NCBI GenBank assembly: GCA_964627035.1
Contig: CAZVKN010000018.1
Location: 1-55,739, forward strand
Length of the DNA stretch: 55,739 bases
Direction of reading: 5' to 3'
DNA from: CAZVKN01 sp964627035
GTDB lineage: Bacteria > Electryoneota > AABM5-125-24 > Hatepunaeales > Hatepunaeaceae
How positions within the stretch are numbered: position 1 is the first letter of the stretch; each line of letters starts with the position of its first letter. Position numbers and translations under genes: made by a program. Below are positions 8,694 to 15,583 of this stretch, piece by piece. Under the pieces are notes generated by a model that saw only the letters and a program-made list of their open reading frames with translations, did no database searches and was not told the DNA's origin.

Positions 8694-9245
8694 ATGAAAC
8701 TGAAAAGTTTGATAGCACTAACGTTGATAATTGTGCTGGGAGCTGGCATCAGCTTTGCTCAGCCGCCTTCAGGCACGATGCCGCCGATGAATCCGCAAGC
8801 GAAGGGTCCGCATCCATGGATGATTGGTGACGATTTCCAGTCTCCGATGAAAGGGATGGGTAAGTTCCTCAAACTGACTGACGACCAGCAGACCAAGATC
8901 GAAAAGATGAAGCTCGATCACAAGCGCAGCATGCTCGAGATGAAATCCGAAACTGCCGGACTCCATGAGAAGATCAAGCTGCTGATCACGTCCGACAACT
9001 TCAAGCAGAAAGAGGTTGACAAGATCGTTGACAAGCTGAGCGATGCACGAGCAAAGCACATCAAAGCAAAAATAAAGCATATGCGGAGTGTCCGTGAAAT
9101 CCTGACACCGGAGCAGCAAATCAAGTTTGACAGCCATGTGTTGTCAGGCAAGCACGGCGGTCCAGGTATGGGGCATGGCATGCATCAAGGTCACGGCAAA
9201 GGTCACAGAGGACCACGCGGTAAAAAAGGCAAAGGCTGCCGTTAA
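8694..9245 (+). CDS. Spy/CpxP family periplasmic protein
   Basis: About 183 aa with a clear signal peptide (KSLIALTLIIVLGAGISFA, cleavage near AQPP). The mature part is helical with two LTxxQ motifs, LTDDQQTKI and LTPEQQIKF, which define the Spy/CpxP/LTXXQ family of periplasmic chaperones and stress sensors. The C-terminus is rich in His, Gly and Lys (GMGHGMHQGHGKGH) and may bind metal. The ATG at 8694 is chosen because AGAGG lies upstream and the signal peptide begins there; codons upstream in the same frame run through the F2 repeat and are not believable protein. It is the third gene of the envelope group beginning at 7729. Confidence 0.88.
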   Translation: MKLKSLIALTLIIVLGAGISFAQPPSGTMPPMNPQAKGPHPWMIGDDFQSPMKGMGKFLKLTDDQQTKIEKMKLDHKRSMLEMKSETAGLHEKIKLLITSDNFKQKEVDKIVDKLSDARAKHIKAKIKHMRSVREILTPEQQIKFDSHVLSGKHGGPGMGHGMHQGHGKGHRGPRGKKGKGCR

Positions 9246-9297
9246 ACCAAACAAATTACAGGGGTGCACAAAACTGTGCGCCCCTGACAGGTAACCT

Positions 9298-9876
9298 ATG
9301 AAAGAACAACTGAACGATATTTTTCGGGCTCAGAGTGAAGCTCATCATCGCTTGACAGGCGAGTCCGGCGATGTTATTATAGAAATAAGTCGGGCATTCG
9401 TGGATTGCATCGCCAACGACGGAAAGATATTAATGTGCGGTAATGGGGGATCTGCCGCTGACGCTCAGCATATCGCTGCTGAATTTGTCGGCAGATTTCT
9501 CAAGGAGCGAGATGCCTGGGCTGCGATTGCATTGACGACAGACACATCAGCGCTGACTGCAATCGGGAATGACTACGGATTTGATTTGGTGTTCGCCCGC
9601 CAGGTTGAAGCGTTGGCGAAACCGGGTGATATTGTTGTGGGAATTTCCACCAGCGGCAAGTCACCTAATGTGTTGAAAGCAATCGAGACTGCACGCAAAA
9701 TAGGTGCGAAAACTGTCGGTTTTACCGGTGGCACCGGATCTGATTTAACATCACTTTGTGATATTTGTTTTATAGCTCCTTCTGATCAAACTCCTCGCAT
9801 TCAAGAACTCCACATCGCATCCTGGCACGCTATCTGTGATTTGGTGGAAACGGAGCTGGTAGCTAATAAGATGTAG
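9298..9876 (+). CDS. gmhA: Phosphoheptose isomerase / DiaA-like SIS-domain protein
   Basis: A 192-residue protein matching the full GmhA length. It has the SIS phosphosugar-binding core: CGNGGSAADAQHIAAEFVGRF, GISTSGKSPNVLKAI and the C-terminal helix IQELHIASWHAICDLVE, which carries the His and Glu residues typical of GmhA. The enzyme converts sedoheptulose 7-phosphate to D-glycero-D-manno-heptose 7-phosphate in the cytoplasm for lipopolysaccharide heptose synthesis. DiaA is a close paralogue that binds DnaA, but the conserved C-terminal residues favour GmhA. rpe, another sedulose-pathway-related pentose phosphate enzyme, lies 1 kb away on the other strand. Confidence 0.88.
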   Translation: MKEQLNDIFRAQSEAHHRLTGESGDVIIEISRAFVDCIANDGKILMCGNGGSAADAQHIAAEFVGRFLKERDAWAAIALTTDTSALTAIGNDYGFDLVFARQVEALAKPGDIVVGISTSGKSPNVLKAIETARKIGAKTVGFTGGTGSDLTSLCDICFIAPSDQTPRIQELHIASWHAICDLVETELVANKM

Positions 9877-9915
9877 TTATTCGGGAGTTTGTCCCATAAG
9901 GTTGAAATGAGCTTT

Positions 9916-9996
9916 GTCATTGCGAATGTAGTGAAGCAATCCCAGCATTATTAAAGTATTAGAAGATTGCTTCGTCTCTTTGATCCTCGCAATGAC
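9916..9996. repeat. Inverted repeat, GTCATTGCG...GAAGCAATC type
   Basis: GTCATTGCGAATGTAGTGAAGCAATC pairs imperfectly with GATTGCTTCGTC...CGCAATGAC. It lies downstream of the isomerase gene in the 9877-10325 gap. A GTCATCCTGAACGAAGCG stretch near 10041 is another dispersed-repeat-like fragment in the same gap. Confidence 0.65.
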
Positions 9997-10075
9997 TGAC
10001 TTAGGGACAGCCTCAATTACGATTACAGAAATATGATTGTGTCATCCTGAACGAAGCGACGGAGATCTCCCTTTT

Positions 10076-10237
10076 GTCATTCCGGACTTGACAGTCTGTC
10101 CGAGAATAGGTTTGTCAGCTGTCAACCCGCCGCGGTTGACAGCCTAACTTATAGAATATCAATTAGGTGACTGTCAGATATGGTGACCTGACAGTTGGAA
10201 ATTTGCATTCACGGACAGACTGCTTGATCCGGAATCC
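10076..10237 (+). repeat. F1 element, complete copy (reference orientation)
   Basis: The outer arms are TCATTCCGGACTTGACAGTC (left) and CGGACAGACTGCTTGATCCGGAAT (right). Between them hairpin A (GCTGTCAACC-cgccgc-GGTTGACAGC, 10118-10143), a 26-base spacer and hairpin B (ACTGTCAGAT...ACCTGACAGT, 10170-10195) follow in order. The spacer is identical to that of the copy at 41492-41658, so those two copies are recent relatives. Confidence 0.88.
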
Positions 10238-10325
10238 AGAGAGATTCTTCACTGTGTTTAGAATGACAATTGAAATATTTCAATTCCATTCACAGATTTT
10301 ACTATTAGGGATAGGGAGGTTTAGC

Positions 10326-10790
10326 ATGACAGGATCTGCTCGGATTATTTGCGTATTATTGTGTCTGATTCTCATCGTCGGATGTGGTCCCCGTCCGCAG
10401 GTGCAGATCATCATTGAGATGGTGGAAACATTTGTGGAAGCGGTAGATAGAGGTGACGAAGAACTTGCCATGGATTGCCTGCTCGATCAGGATGGTTTTC
10501 TGATCCTGAATAAGAATCTCGGCACCAGAACAAACTCAGCTTCGGAGGAGATGCTCGGTTCTCTGATGGGAGACTACTCACGCATGGTGACATATTTCGA
10601 TGGACGAGATGTAACGCTGAAAAAGTTCACCCTTGGTCAGTTCTGGGATCAGTACAAAGGTCATGCAGGTTTTTACAACTCGCGTGCAATTCTGGATGTG
10701 AACGGGGATGAGTACGAGATTGTGATCAAGGCGATGGTTCGGATAGCGGACATCTGGTACATAATTGATCTGGAAGGAAACGAATTTTAG
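10326..10790 (+). CDS. Putative lipoprotein
   Basis: About 154 aa. The N-terminus is a lipoprotein signal (IICVLLCLILIVGCGPRP, lipobox LIVGC), so the mature protein should be lipid-anchored at the cell envelope. The remainder (about residues 30-150) has the look of a small alpha+beta NTF2/SnoaL-like domain: an amphipathic first helix, then strands ending in VRIADIWYIIDLEG. The family assignment is uncertain. The ATG at 10326 is chosen for GGAGG about 7 bases upstream and for the signal sequence; upstream in-frame codons lie inside the F1 repeat. No catalytic motif is recognised. Confidence 0.72.
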   Translation: MTGSARIICVLLCLILIVGCGPRPQVQIIIEMVETFVEAVDRGDEELAMDCLLDQDGFLILNKNLGTRTNSASEEMLGSLMGDYSRMVTYFDGRDVTLKKFTLGQFWDQYKGHAGFYNSRAILDVNGDEYEIVIKAMVRIADIWYIIDLEGNEF

Positions 10791-10797
10791 TCGTGCG

Positions 10798-10852
10798 GCG
10801 TCAGCCCGCCGTGGCTGACGCATATCAATGTAGCTCGGTTTCACCGAAACCG
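10798..10852. repeat. F1-type hairpin variant plus a second short hairpin
   Basis: GCGTCAGCC-cgccgt-GGCTGACGC is an F1 stem with altered but still paired bases, followed by CGGTTTCACCGAAACCG. The pair lies between the convergent lipoprotein and rpe genes and could act as a bidirectional terminator, though neither hairpin is followed by a T-run. Confidence 0.6.
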
Positions 10853-10862
10853 GGAAGGCTGT

Positions 10863-11531
10863 TCATTCATCTTCAGCAATTGCTCGCCTGATCTCCTGAA
10901 TCGCCTCTGCGGGAGTTAATCCTTTACGACCATACACCGCAGATCCTGCTATCAGCAGATCCGCTCCGGCAGATGCGACCTTTGGTGCGGTGTCCGAGTC
11001 AATCCCACCATCCACACCGATGACGAGCTTATCGCCATAAATCCTGCGTGCCTCTCTCATCTTATCGGTCATATCACGAAACGACTGCCCACCGAATCCG
11101 GGCTCGACAGTCATCACCAGCAGTTGATCTACCAGCGGGAGGAATTCAACGACATCCTCAAAAGGAGTATCAGGTTTGATCGAGATTCCGGGACGCACTC
11201 CTTTGTTACGGATGAAATCAATCACTCCCGCCGGATCGCTTTCTGCTTCCACGTGGAATGTCAGAAAATCGTTGCTGTCCAGACCTGCTTTCAGGTAATC
11301 TTTCACCCATTCTCCGGGAACTTCAATCATCAGATGAACATCAAGAGGCAGTGACGACACCTTCTTGATCGCCTTGACAACCGGAGCTCCAAATGTCAGG
11401 TTCGGGACGAAGTGTCCATCCATCACATCGCAGTGGATGTAGTCAGCGTCATCTTTGACCGCTTTCACCGCATCAGCAAAGTTTGCCATATCAGCGGATA
11501 GGAGGCTGGGAGCTATTTTGATTTTGGGCAT
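10863..11531 (-). CDS. rpe: Ribulose-phosphate 3-epimerase
   Basis: 222 aa, the normal length. It is a TIM barrel with the family signatures KIAPSLLSADMANF, HCDVMDGHFVPNLTFG (metal-binding H and D), LDVHLMI, MTVEPGFGGQSF and GVDGGID, and the phosphate loop IAGSAVYG. The enzyme interconverts D-ribulose 5-phosphate and D-xylulose 5-phosphate in the pentose phosphate pathway. The gene ends convergently with the lipoprotein gene, and the next gene on its strand is the restriction-modification methyltransferase 12 bases upstream. Confidence 0.95.
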   Translation of the reverse strand: MPKIKIAPSLLSADMANFADAVKAVKDDADYIHCDVMDGHFVPNLTFGAPVVKAIKKVSSLPLDVHLMIEVPGEWVKDYLKAGLDSNDFLTFHVEAESDPAGVIDFIRNKGVRPGISIKPDTPFEDVVEFLPLVDQLLVMTVEPGFGGQSFRDMTDKMREARRIYGDKLVIGVDGGIDSDTAPKVASAGADLLIAGSAVYGRKGLTPAEAIQEIRRAIAEDE

Positions 11532-11542
11532 GGGTACGTAAT

Positions 11543-12508
11543 TTAGTATTTACGGAAAAGTGGAAGCTCGTTTCTTCTTGTAATTAACGGACGTTTATGT
11601 AATTTTTGATTTTTCTGAATAGCTGGTTGATAATCAATACTTTTAATTTCTTCAGGAATGGTAAAGTATTCCGATAATTCTTGCCAATCATTATTCCTTA
11701 TTGTAACAAGTGCGTTCAGATAGGTACTAACCCACAAATTACCAATATTTGAAATAGGTTCCTCTTGTTCAATTTTACTTTCAGCGATTCTCACATACTC
11801 TGAATCTAGTTCAAACCCGATGTAATTACGCCCAAGTCTTTTTGCGGCAATAGCTGTTGTGCCTGTGCCGGAAAATGGGTCAAGGATAACGTCTCCCTCA
11901 TCTGAAGACATCAGTATAATCCTTTCAAGCAAGTGGATCGGTAATTGACATGGATGCTTGTCACGATACTTATTATGCTTAATGCGATGGATATCAGTCC
12001 AAACATCTGATACTAACGGACCAAAAGGATGAAGACTACCTTTCTTACCGCCGTAATCTTTATGGAGATAATGGCATTTCCTACAACGTTTATGCGGATG
12101 ACGAATTTCGTAATATTTCAGCTGCTTGATATTTTTTGCATAGAATAATATTCCATAGTGCGATGGTTGCAATGATTTTCCCATCGGAGCTGTCGGAGCG
12201 TCCCATGAAATCCAATGTTTGAAGTGTGCCGTCTTATTCAGAAATGAAGAGAAATAAGTTAACCATTTAGGGATATTGTGCAAGAATATAGATCCCGTCG
12301 GTTTGGTAACTCGTACCATTTCATTGATCCATCTTTCGCACCAATTAAGGTATTCCTGTAATTGTAAGCTGTCTTTGTTACTGTTATACTTTTTCTTGAG
12401 ATTGAAGGGCGGATCTGCGAAAGTAACATCTATACTGTTGTCAGGAATTGTGCTAAACAATGCTAAACAATCCCCTTGAATGATTTTATCTGCATAGTTT
12501 TCAAGCAT
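11543..12508 (-). CDS. Type II DNA methyltransferase, class beta (N6-adenine or N4-cytosine)
   Basis: 321 aa. Catalytic motif IV (ADPPFNLKKKYNS) lies near the N-terminus and the AdoMet-binding motif I (DPFSGTGTTAIAAKRLGRNYIGFELD) near the C-terminus; this order defines class beta. The DPPF form favours N6-adenine methylation, but N4-cytosine cannot be excluded. The middle region, with RCRKCHY and several His residues, is probably the target-recognition domain. Start and the upstream endonuclease stop overlap as TAATG, which indicates translational coupling. The gene is visibly more AT-rich than rpe and prfB around it, consistent with horizontal acquisition. Confidence 0.88.
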   Translation of the reverse strand: MLENYADKIIQGDCLALFSTIPDNSIDVTFADPPFNLKKKYNSNKDSLQLQEYLNWCERWINEMVRVTKPTGSIFLHNIPKWLTYFSSFLNKTAHFKHWISWDAPTAPMGKSLQPSHYGILFYAKNIKQLKYYEIRHPHKRCRKCHYLHKDYGGKKGSLHPFGPLVSDVWTDIHRIKHNKYRDKHPCQLPIHLLERIILMSSDEGDVILDPFSGTGTTAIAAKRLGRNYIGFELDSEYVRIAESKIEQEEPISNIGNLWVSTYLNALVTIRNNDWQELSEYFTIPEEIKSIDYQPAIQKNQKLHKRPLITRRNELPLFRKY

Positions 12509-13482
12509 TAATTTATTTCCTCGCTTACAAACTTACGGAATCTCTCTATCTCGTCTTGGTGAAAAGTGTACACATCCTCATAAGCCGTTACCATTCTCTT
12601 CAGGTCATTTTTGCGAACATACCAACCAATACCATCAACAAAACCTATGAAATGAGCTCGTGGATAATGGTGCATAATAAGCGATTTAACTGCAATTTCT
12701 GTTTTGGACTTATCACCTTGACCGGATGAAGTAGTAACTAAATACGAGCATTCAATAATTATCCGAGGTTCTTGCTTATTTGGGATGATAAAATCCATCG
12801 TTCGTTTGGTGTCGGGTGCCTTTTCACTAAGTTTATCTAAATCTCCTGAATCGAAAGAGACATCTAACTCTGCTAATATGTTTTGAATTACCTTCTCTGC
12901 ATTTCTCTCTCGCTTCCCGCCGTATGATCCTTTCTCCTTGTATCGAACTAATGTATCAATCATTGCCTGAATATCAAAGTTCAGTTTCTGAATCCCAAGT
13001 TTCTTCAGTTCAAATAGGGGCAAGGTTCTCGAAAGAAACGGTACGGTTGCACCTTTAAAGAATATATTTATGATTCCTTCCCTAAAGTATGGGTTATCAC
13101 GAATCATATTTTTGATTTTAATATCTGACCATTCTGAAATACTTTCATCATCAGTCTGTTCATGCCACTGATCTTTATTGCAAAGAGTTGAGAGCATATC
13201 ATCATCTACAATTCTGACTAATGTAATCAGTCGCTTTAATGATTCATTTGAGAAACCTGTTAGCGTTAGCAACGCTTTTAATCCATTGTCGTTATGCTCA
13301 AGTAGCTGTTCTAATAGCTCCTTTCTAAGACCATTAGTAGATATTTCATTCTTTAAGACTAACAGTGTTTCCTTAATAGAATTCAGATGTCCCTCATACT
13401 GCTCCTCAAAAGTACGGTTTGAGAAATAGAAAGTGTTCCTGTCTATTACAGTACGATACTTTTCTTCAGTAGACCTACTCAT
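12508..13482 (-). CDS. Type II restriction endonuclease, DpnII-like
   Basis: About 324 aa. The C-terminal half holds a PD-(D/E)xK-like core: MDFIIPNK, then RIIIECSYLVTTSSGQGDKSKTE, followed by FIGFVDGIGWYVRK. This E-x-S-Y...SGQGDK block resembles the DpnII family. The N-terminal half is helical. It is paired with the downstream methyltransferase, so the protein is expected to cut unmodified DNA at the shared site; the target sequence is unknown. The ATG at 13482 is chosen because AAGGAG lies 8 bases upstream. It begins 2 bases before the end of prfB and is AT-rich compared with it. Confidence 0.8.
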   Translation of the reverse strand: MSRSTEEKYRTVIDRNTFYFSNRTFEEQYEGHLNSIKETLLVLKNEISTNGLRKELLEQLLEHNDNGLKALLTLTGFSNESLKRLITLVRIVDDDMLSTLCNKDQWHEQTDDESISEWSDIKIKNMIRDNPYFREGIINIFFKGATVPFLSRTLPLFELKKLGIQKLNFDIQAMIDTLVRYKEKGSYGGKRERNAEKVIQNILAELDVSFDSGDLDKLSEKAPDTKRTMDFIIPNKQEPRIIIECSYLVTTSSGQGDKSKTEIAVKSLIMHHYPRAHFIGFVDGIGWYVRKNDLKRMVTAYEDVYTFHQDEIERFRKFVSEEIN

Positions 13483-13483
13483 T

Positions 13484-14573
13484 TTAAGGCTCCTTATCCC
13501 CCGCATTCTGCATCAAATACGCCTCAATAAACTGATTTAGATCCCCGTCCAGAACAGCATCCGTGTTGCCTGTCTCAACATTGGTGCGGTGATCCTTGAC
13601 CATCCTGTAGGGATGCAAAACATAGCTGCGGATTTGCGAGCCCCACTCGTTCTTCATCTTGTTCGCTTCAATTGCATCTCGCTTGAGCATTTCCTCCTCA
13701 CGCTGCAACTTCAGTAGCTTAGCTTTCAAAAAACGCATCGCTGAATCACGGTTGCGATGTTGCGAACGCTCGGACTGACACGTTGCGACTACGCCTGTTG
13801 GTATGTGAGTGATACGGATGGCTGAGTCGGTCTTGTTCACATGCTGACCGCCTGCGCCGGATGCGCGGAATGTGTCTATCCGCAAATCAGCCGGATTAGT
13901 CTCGATCTCGTCAACCGCTTCCGATTCGGGATAAACGAACACAGAGGCAAAACTTGTGTGTCGTCTGGAGGTTGCGTCGAACGGTGAAATCCTGACCAGT
14001 CTATGTACTCCGATTTCTGCCTTCAGGTAGCCGAAAGCATATTCACCTTCGACTTCGATGGAAGCGCTTTTGACGCCTGTCTGCTCACCGGGTTGCAGGT
14101 CAATTACTTCAGCACGGAACTGTTTCCTTTCGATGTATCGCAAGAACATTCTCATTAACATTGATGCCCAGTCTGTGGATTCGGTGCCACCGGCTCCTGC
14201 GTGAATGTCGAGTATCGCATTGCGAGAGTCGTCAGGTCCGTTCATTTTACACAGGAATTCCCATTCGGTGATCTCCTGCTCAATCAGAACGGTCTCCTCC
14301 GTCAACTCCTTGAGTTCATCGCCCGATTCATCATCCAACATCTCAATTAGTTCTGCTATATCGGTGATATTCTTATTCAGTTTATCCCACTTCTCAAGTG
14401 GTTGAGACAGGCGTGCTATTTTCTTGTTAAGGTCACGGGCTTGATCCGGGTTGTTCCACAGATCGGGTGCGGCGGCTTTTTTCTGAAGTGTGGTCAGTTC
14501 GCTCTGTTTACCGTCAAGGTCAAAGAGACCCCCTCAGCGAATTTAATCGCTCAGTTAATGAGTTCAGATCCAT
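13484..14573 (-). CDS. prfB: Peptide chain release factor 2, with programmed +1 frameshift
   Basis: Translation starts at ATG 14573, runs 17 codons, and meets an in-frame TGA at 14522-14520. The sequence before it is AGGGGG-TCT-CTT-TGA-C, the classic RF2 autoregulatory site: an internal Shine-Dalgarno, slippery CTT and UGA. A +1 shift continues in the frame beginning GAC (14521-14519) and gives a protein of about 362 aa. The codon-recognition motif SPF (VRISPFDATSRRHTSF) and the hydrolytic GGQ (ASGAGGQHVNKTDSA) are present. RF2 terminates translation at UGA and UAA. Low RF2 favours shifting, so the site gives negative feedback. The restriction-modification pair follows directly. Confidence 0.95.
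14517..14538 (-). promoter_or_regulatory. prfB programmed +1 ribosomal frameshift site
   Basis: On the minus strand the order is AGGGGG, TCT, CTT, TGA, C. The internal Shine-Dalgarno is 3 bases from CTT, as in E. coli. It differs from E. coli only at the codon between the Shine-Dalgarno and CTT (TCT for TAT). Confidence 0.95.
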
Positions 14574-14614
14574 TTGTATGCTCTAATAAAGAGTTATTTT
14601 TTTGGTACTAACTT

Positions 14615-14668
14615 TGTAGTCGGGCTTGTCTCAAGCCCGACGTCGTGGTTGGGACAACCACGACTACA
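14615..14668. repeat. F2 repeat, complete copy
   Basis: TGTAGTCG...CGACTACA encloses GTCGGGCTTG-tct-CAAGCCCGAC and GTCGTGGTTG-gga-CAACCACGAC. It lies 10 bases downstream of the DUF3467 stop codon and upstream of prfB. Confidence 0.9.
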
Positions 14669-14678
14669 TCTAAAAGGT

Positions 14679-14993
14679 CTATTCGTCACCTGAATGGAAT
14701 CCGAAATTCTTCTCACCCGGTTTTTCACTCGCTGTTTTGATCTCACCGAACCGTGACTCGAATTTTTTAATGTTATCCTCAAGCGCTTTCAGCAGACCCT
14801 TTGCATGTTGAGGGGTCAGAACGATTCGTGCCTGAACAACCGCTTTCGGCATTCCGGGCAGCATGCGTGTGAAGTCAACGACAAATTCCGCACCTGAATG
14901 AGAGATCAAAGCCAGATTAGCATAGATTCCCTGTCCGATTTTTTCGTCGAGTTGAACCTGTATCTGTTTCCCTTGTGCTGTTGGCTGAGCCAT
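14679..14993 (-). CDS. DUF3467 protein
   Basis: 104 aa, the usual size of this uncharacterised bacterial family. The pattern QVQLDEKIGQGIYANLALISHS, EFVVDF, MPGMPKA and RIVLTPQHAKGLLKAL is typical. The protein is predicted to be soluble and cytoplasmic. The function is unknown. The gene stands alone between the RRM gene and prfB. Confidence 0.82.
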   Translation of the reverse strand: MAQPTAQGKQIQVQLDEKIGQGIYANLALISHSGAEFVVDFTRMLPGMPKAVVQARIVLTPQHAKGLLKALEDNIKKFESRFGEIKTASEKPGEKNFGFHSGDE

Positions 14994-15098
14994 ATCTGTA
15001 TCTCTTGTAATAGAAGTTGAAAAATGGTACTACATAAATCAGCCTCTCACAGTTGCGAGAGGCTGACAGACATCAATTATGTGAAACCTTTACGGATT

Positions 15099-15362
15099 TC
15101 AGCGTTGAGGTCTCCGCTCAGTACGCGGACGGGCTTCGTTGACAACGACAGCACGACCACCGAGTTGGCTTTCGTGCAGTGCGTCAATAGCAGCTTGCGC
15201 TTCATCATCTTCAGACATCTCTACAAAACCGAAGCCTCTCGACCTGTTCGTAAATTTGTCCATGATAATCCGAGCTGAATCAACTTGCCCATACTGTTCA
15301 AAGGCTTCCTTGAGATCTTCCTCGCTGGTGCTGAACGGCAGGTTTCCTACGTAAATGTTCAT
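15099..15362 (-). CDS. RRM-type RNA-binding protein
   Basis: 87 aa consisting almost wholly of one RNA recognition motif: RNP2 is IYVGNL (residues 3-8) and RNP1 is RGFGFVEM, each with the aromatic residues that stack on RNA. The C-terminus is short and Arg-rich (RPRTERRPQR). In cyanobacteria and many other bacteria such single-RRM proteins are cold-induced and may act as RNA chaperones. The about 220-base stretch upstream (15363-15583) holds no gene and could be a long, regulated 5' leader. Confidence 0.93.
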   Translation of the reverse strand: MNIYVGNLPFSTSEEDLKEAFEQYGQVDSARIIMDKFTNRSRGFGFVEMSEDDEAQAAIDALHESQLGGRAVVVNEARPRTERRPQR

Positions 15363-15583
15363 TTAATTTGAACCTTACTTAATGTGATCGAAAAACACGA
15401 AGCGGGAAAAACCTCAGAGGATTAATTGCATCATCATACGGTAACTCGCGAGCTTCCTGTTACTATTTATACATCGGGAAATATATAGACAGATTTTATC
15501 AAACGCAAGCGAAAGATAGCACAATCCGTCAGACAGTGTTAACAATAGGTCATTTCCACACTTTTTAACGGCTTAACGGCTAT
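15363..15583 (-). other. Gene-free leader upstream of the RRM gene
   Basis: No coding frame is supported. On the minus strand, TTGCGT followed about 15 bases later by TATATA (near 15480-15515) is a possible promoter, leaving a transcribed leader of over 100 bases. The cold-shock role is inferred from the family. Confidence 0.3.

Noticed and set aside
10167..10325. Longer lipoprotein start
   Set aside because: These codons lie in the F1 element; GGAGG and the lipoprotein signal support ATG 10326.
10798..10821. F1 hairpin as a classic intrinsic terminator
   Set aside because: No T-run follows on either strand, although it lies between convergent genes; a terminator role remains possible but unsupported.
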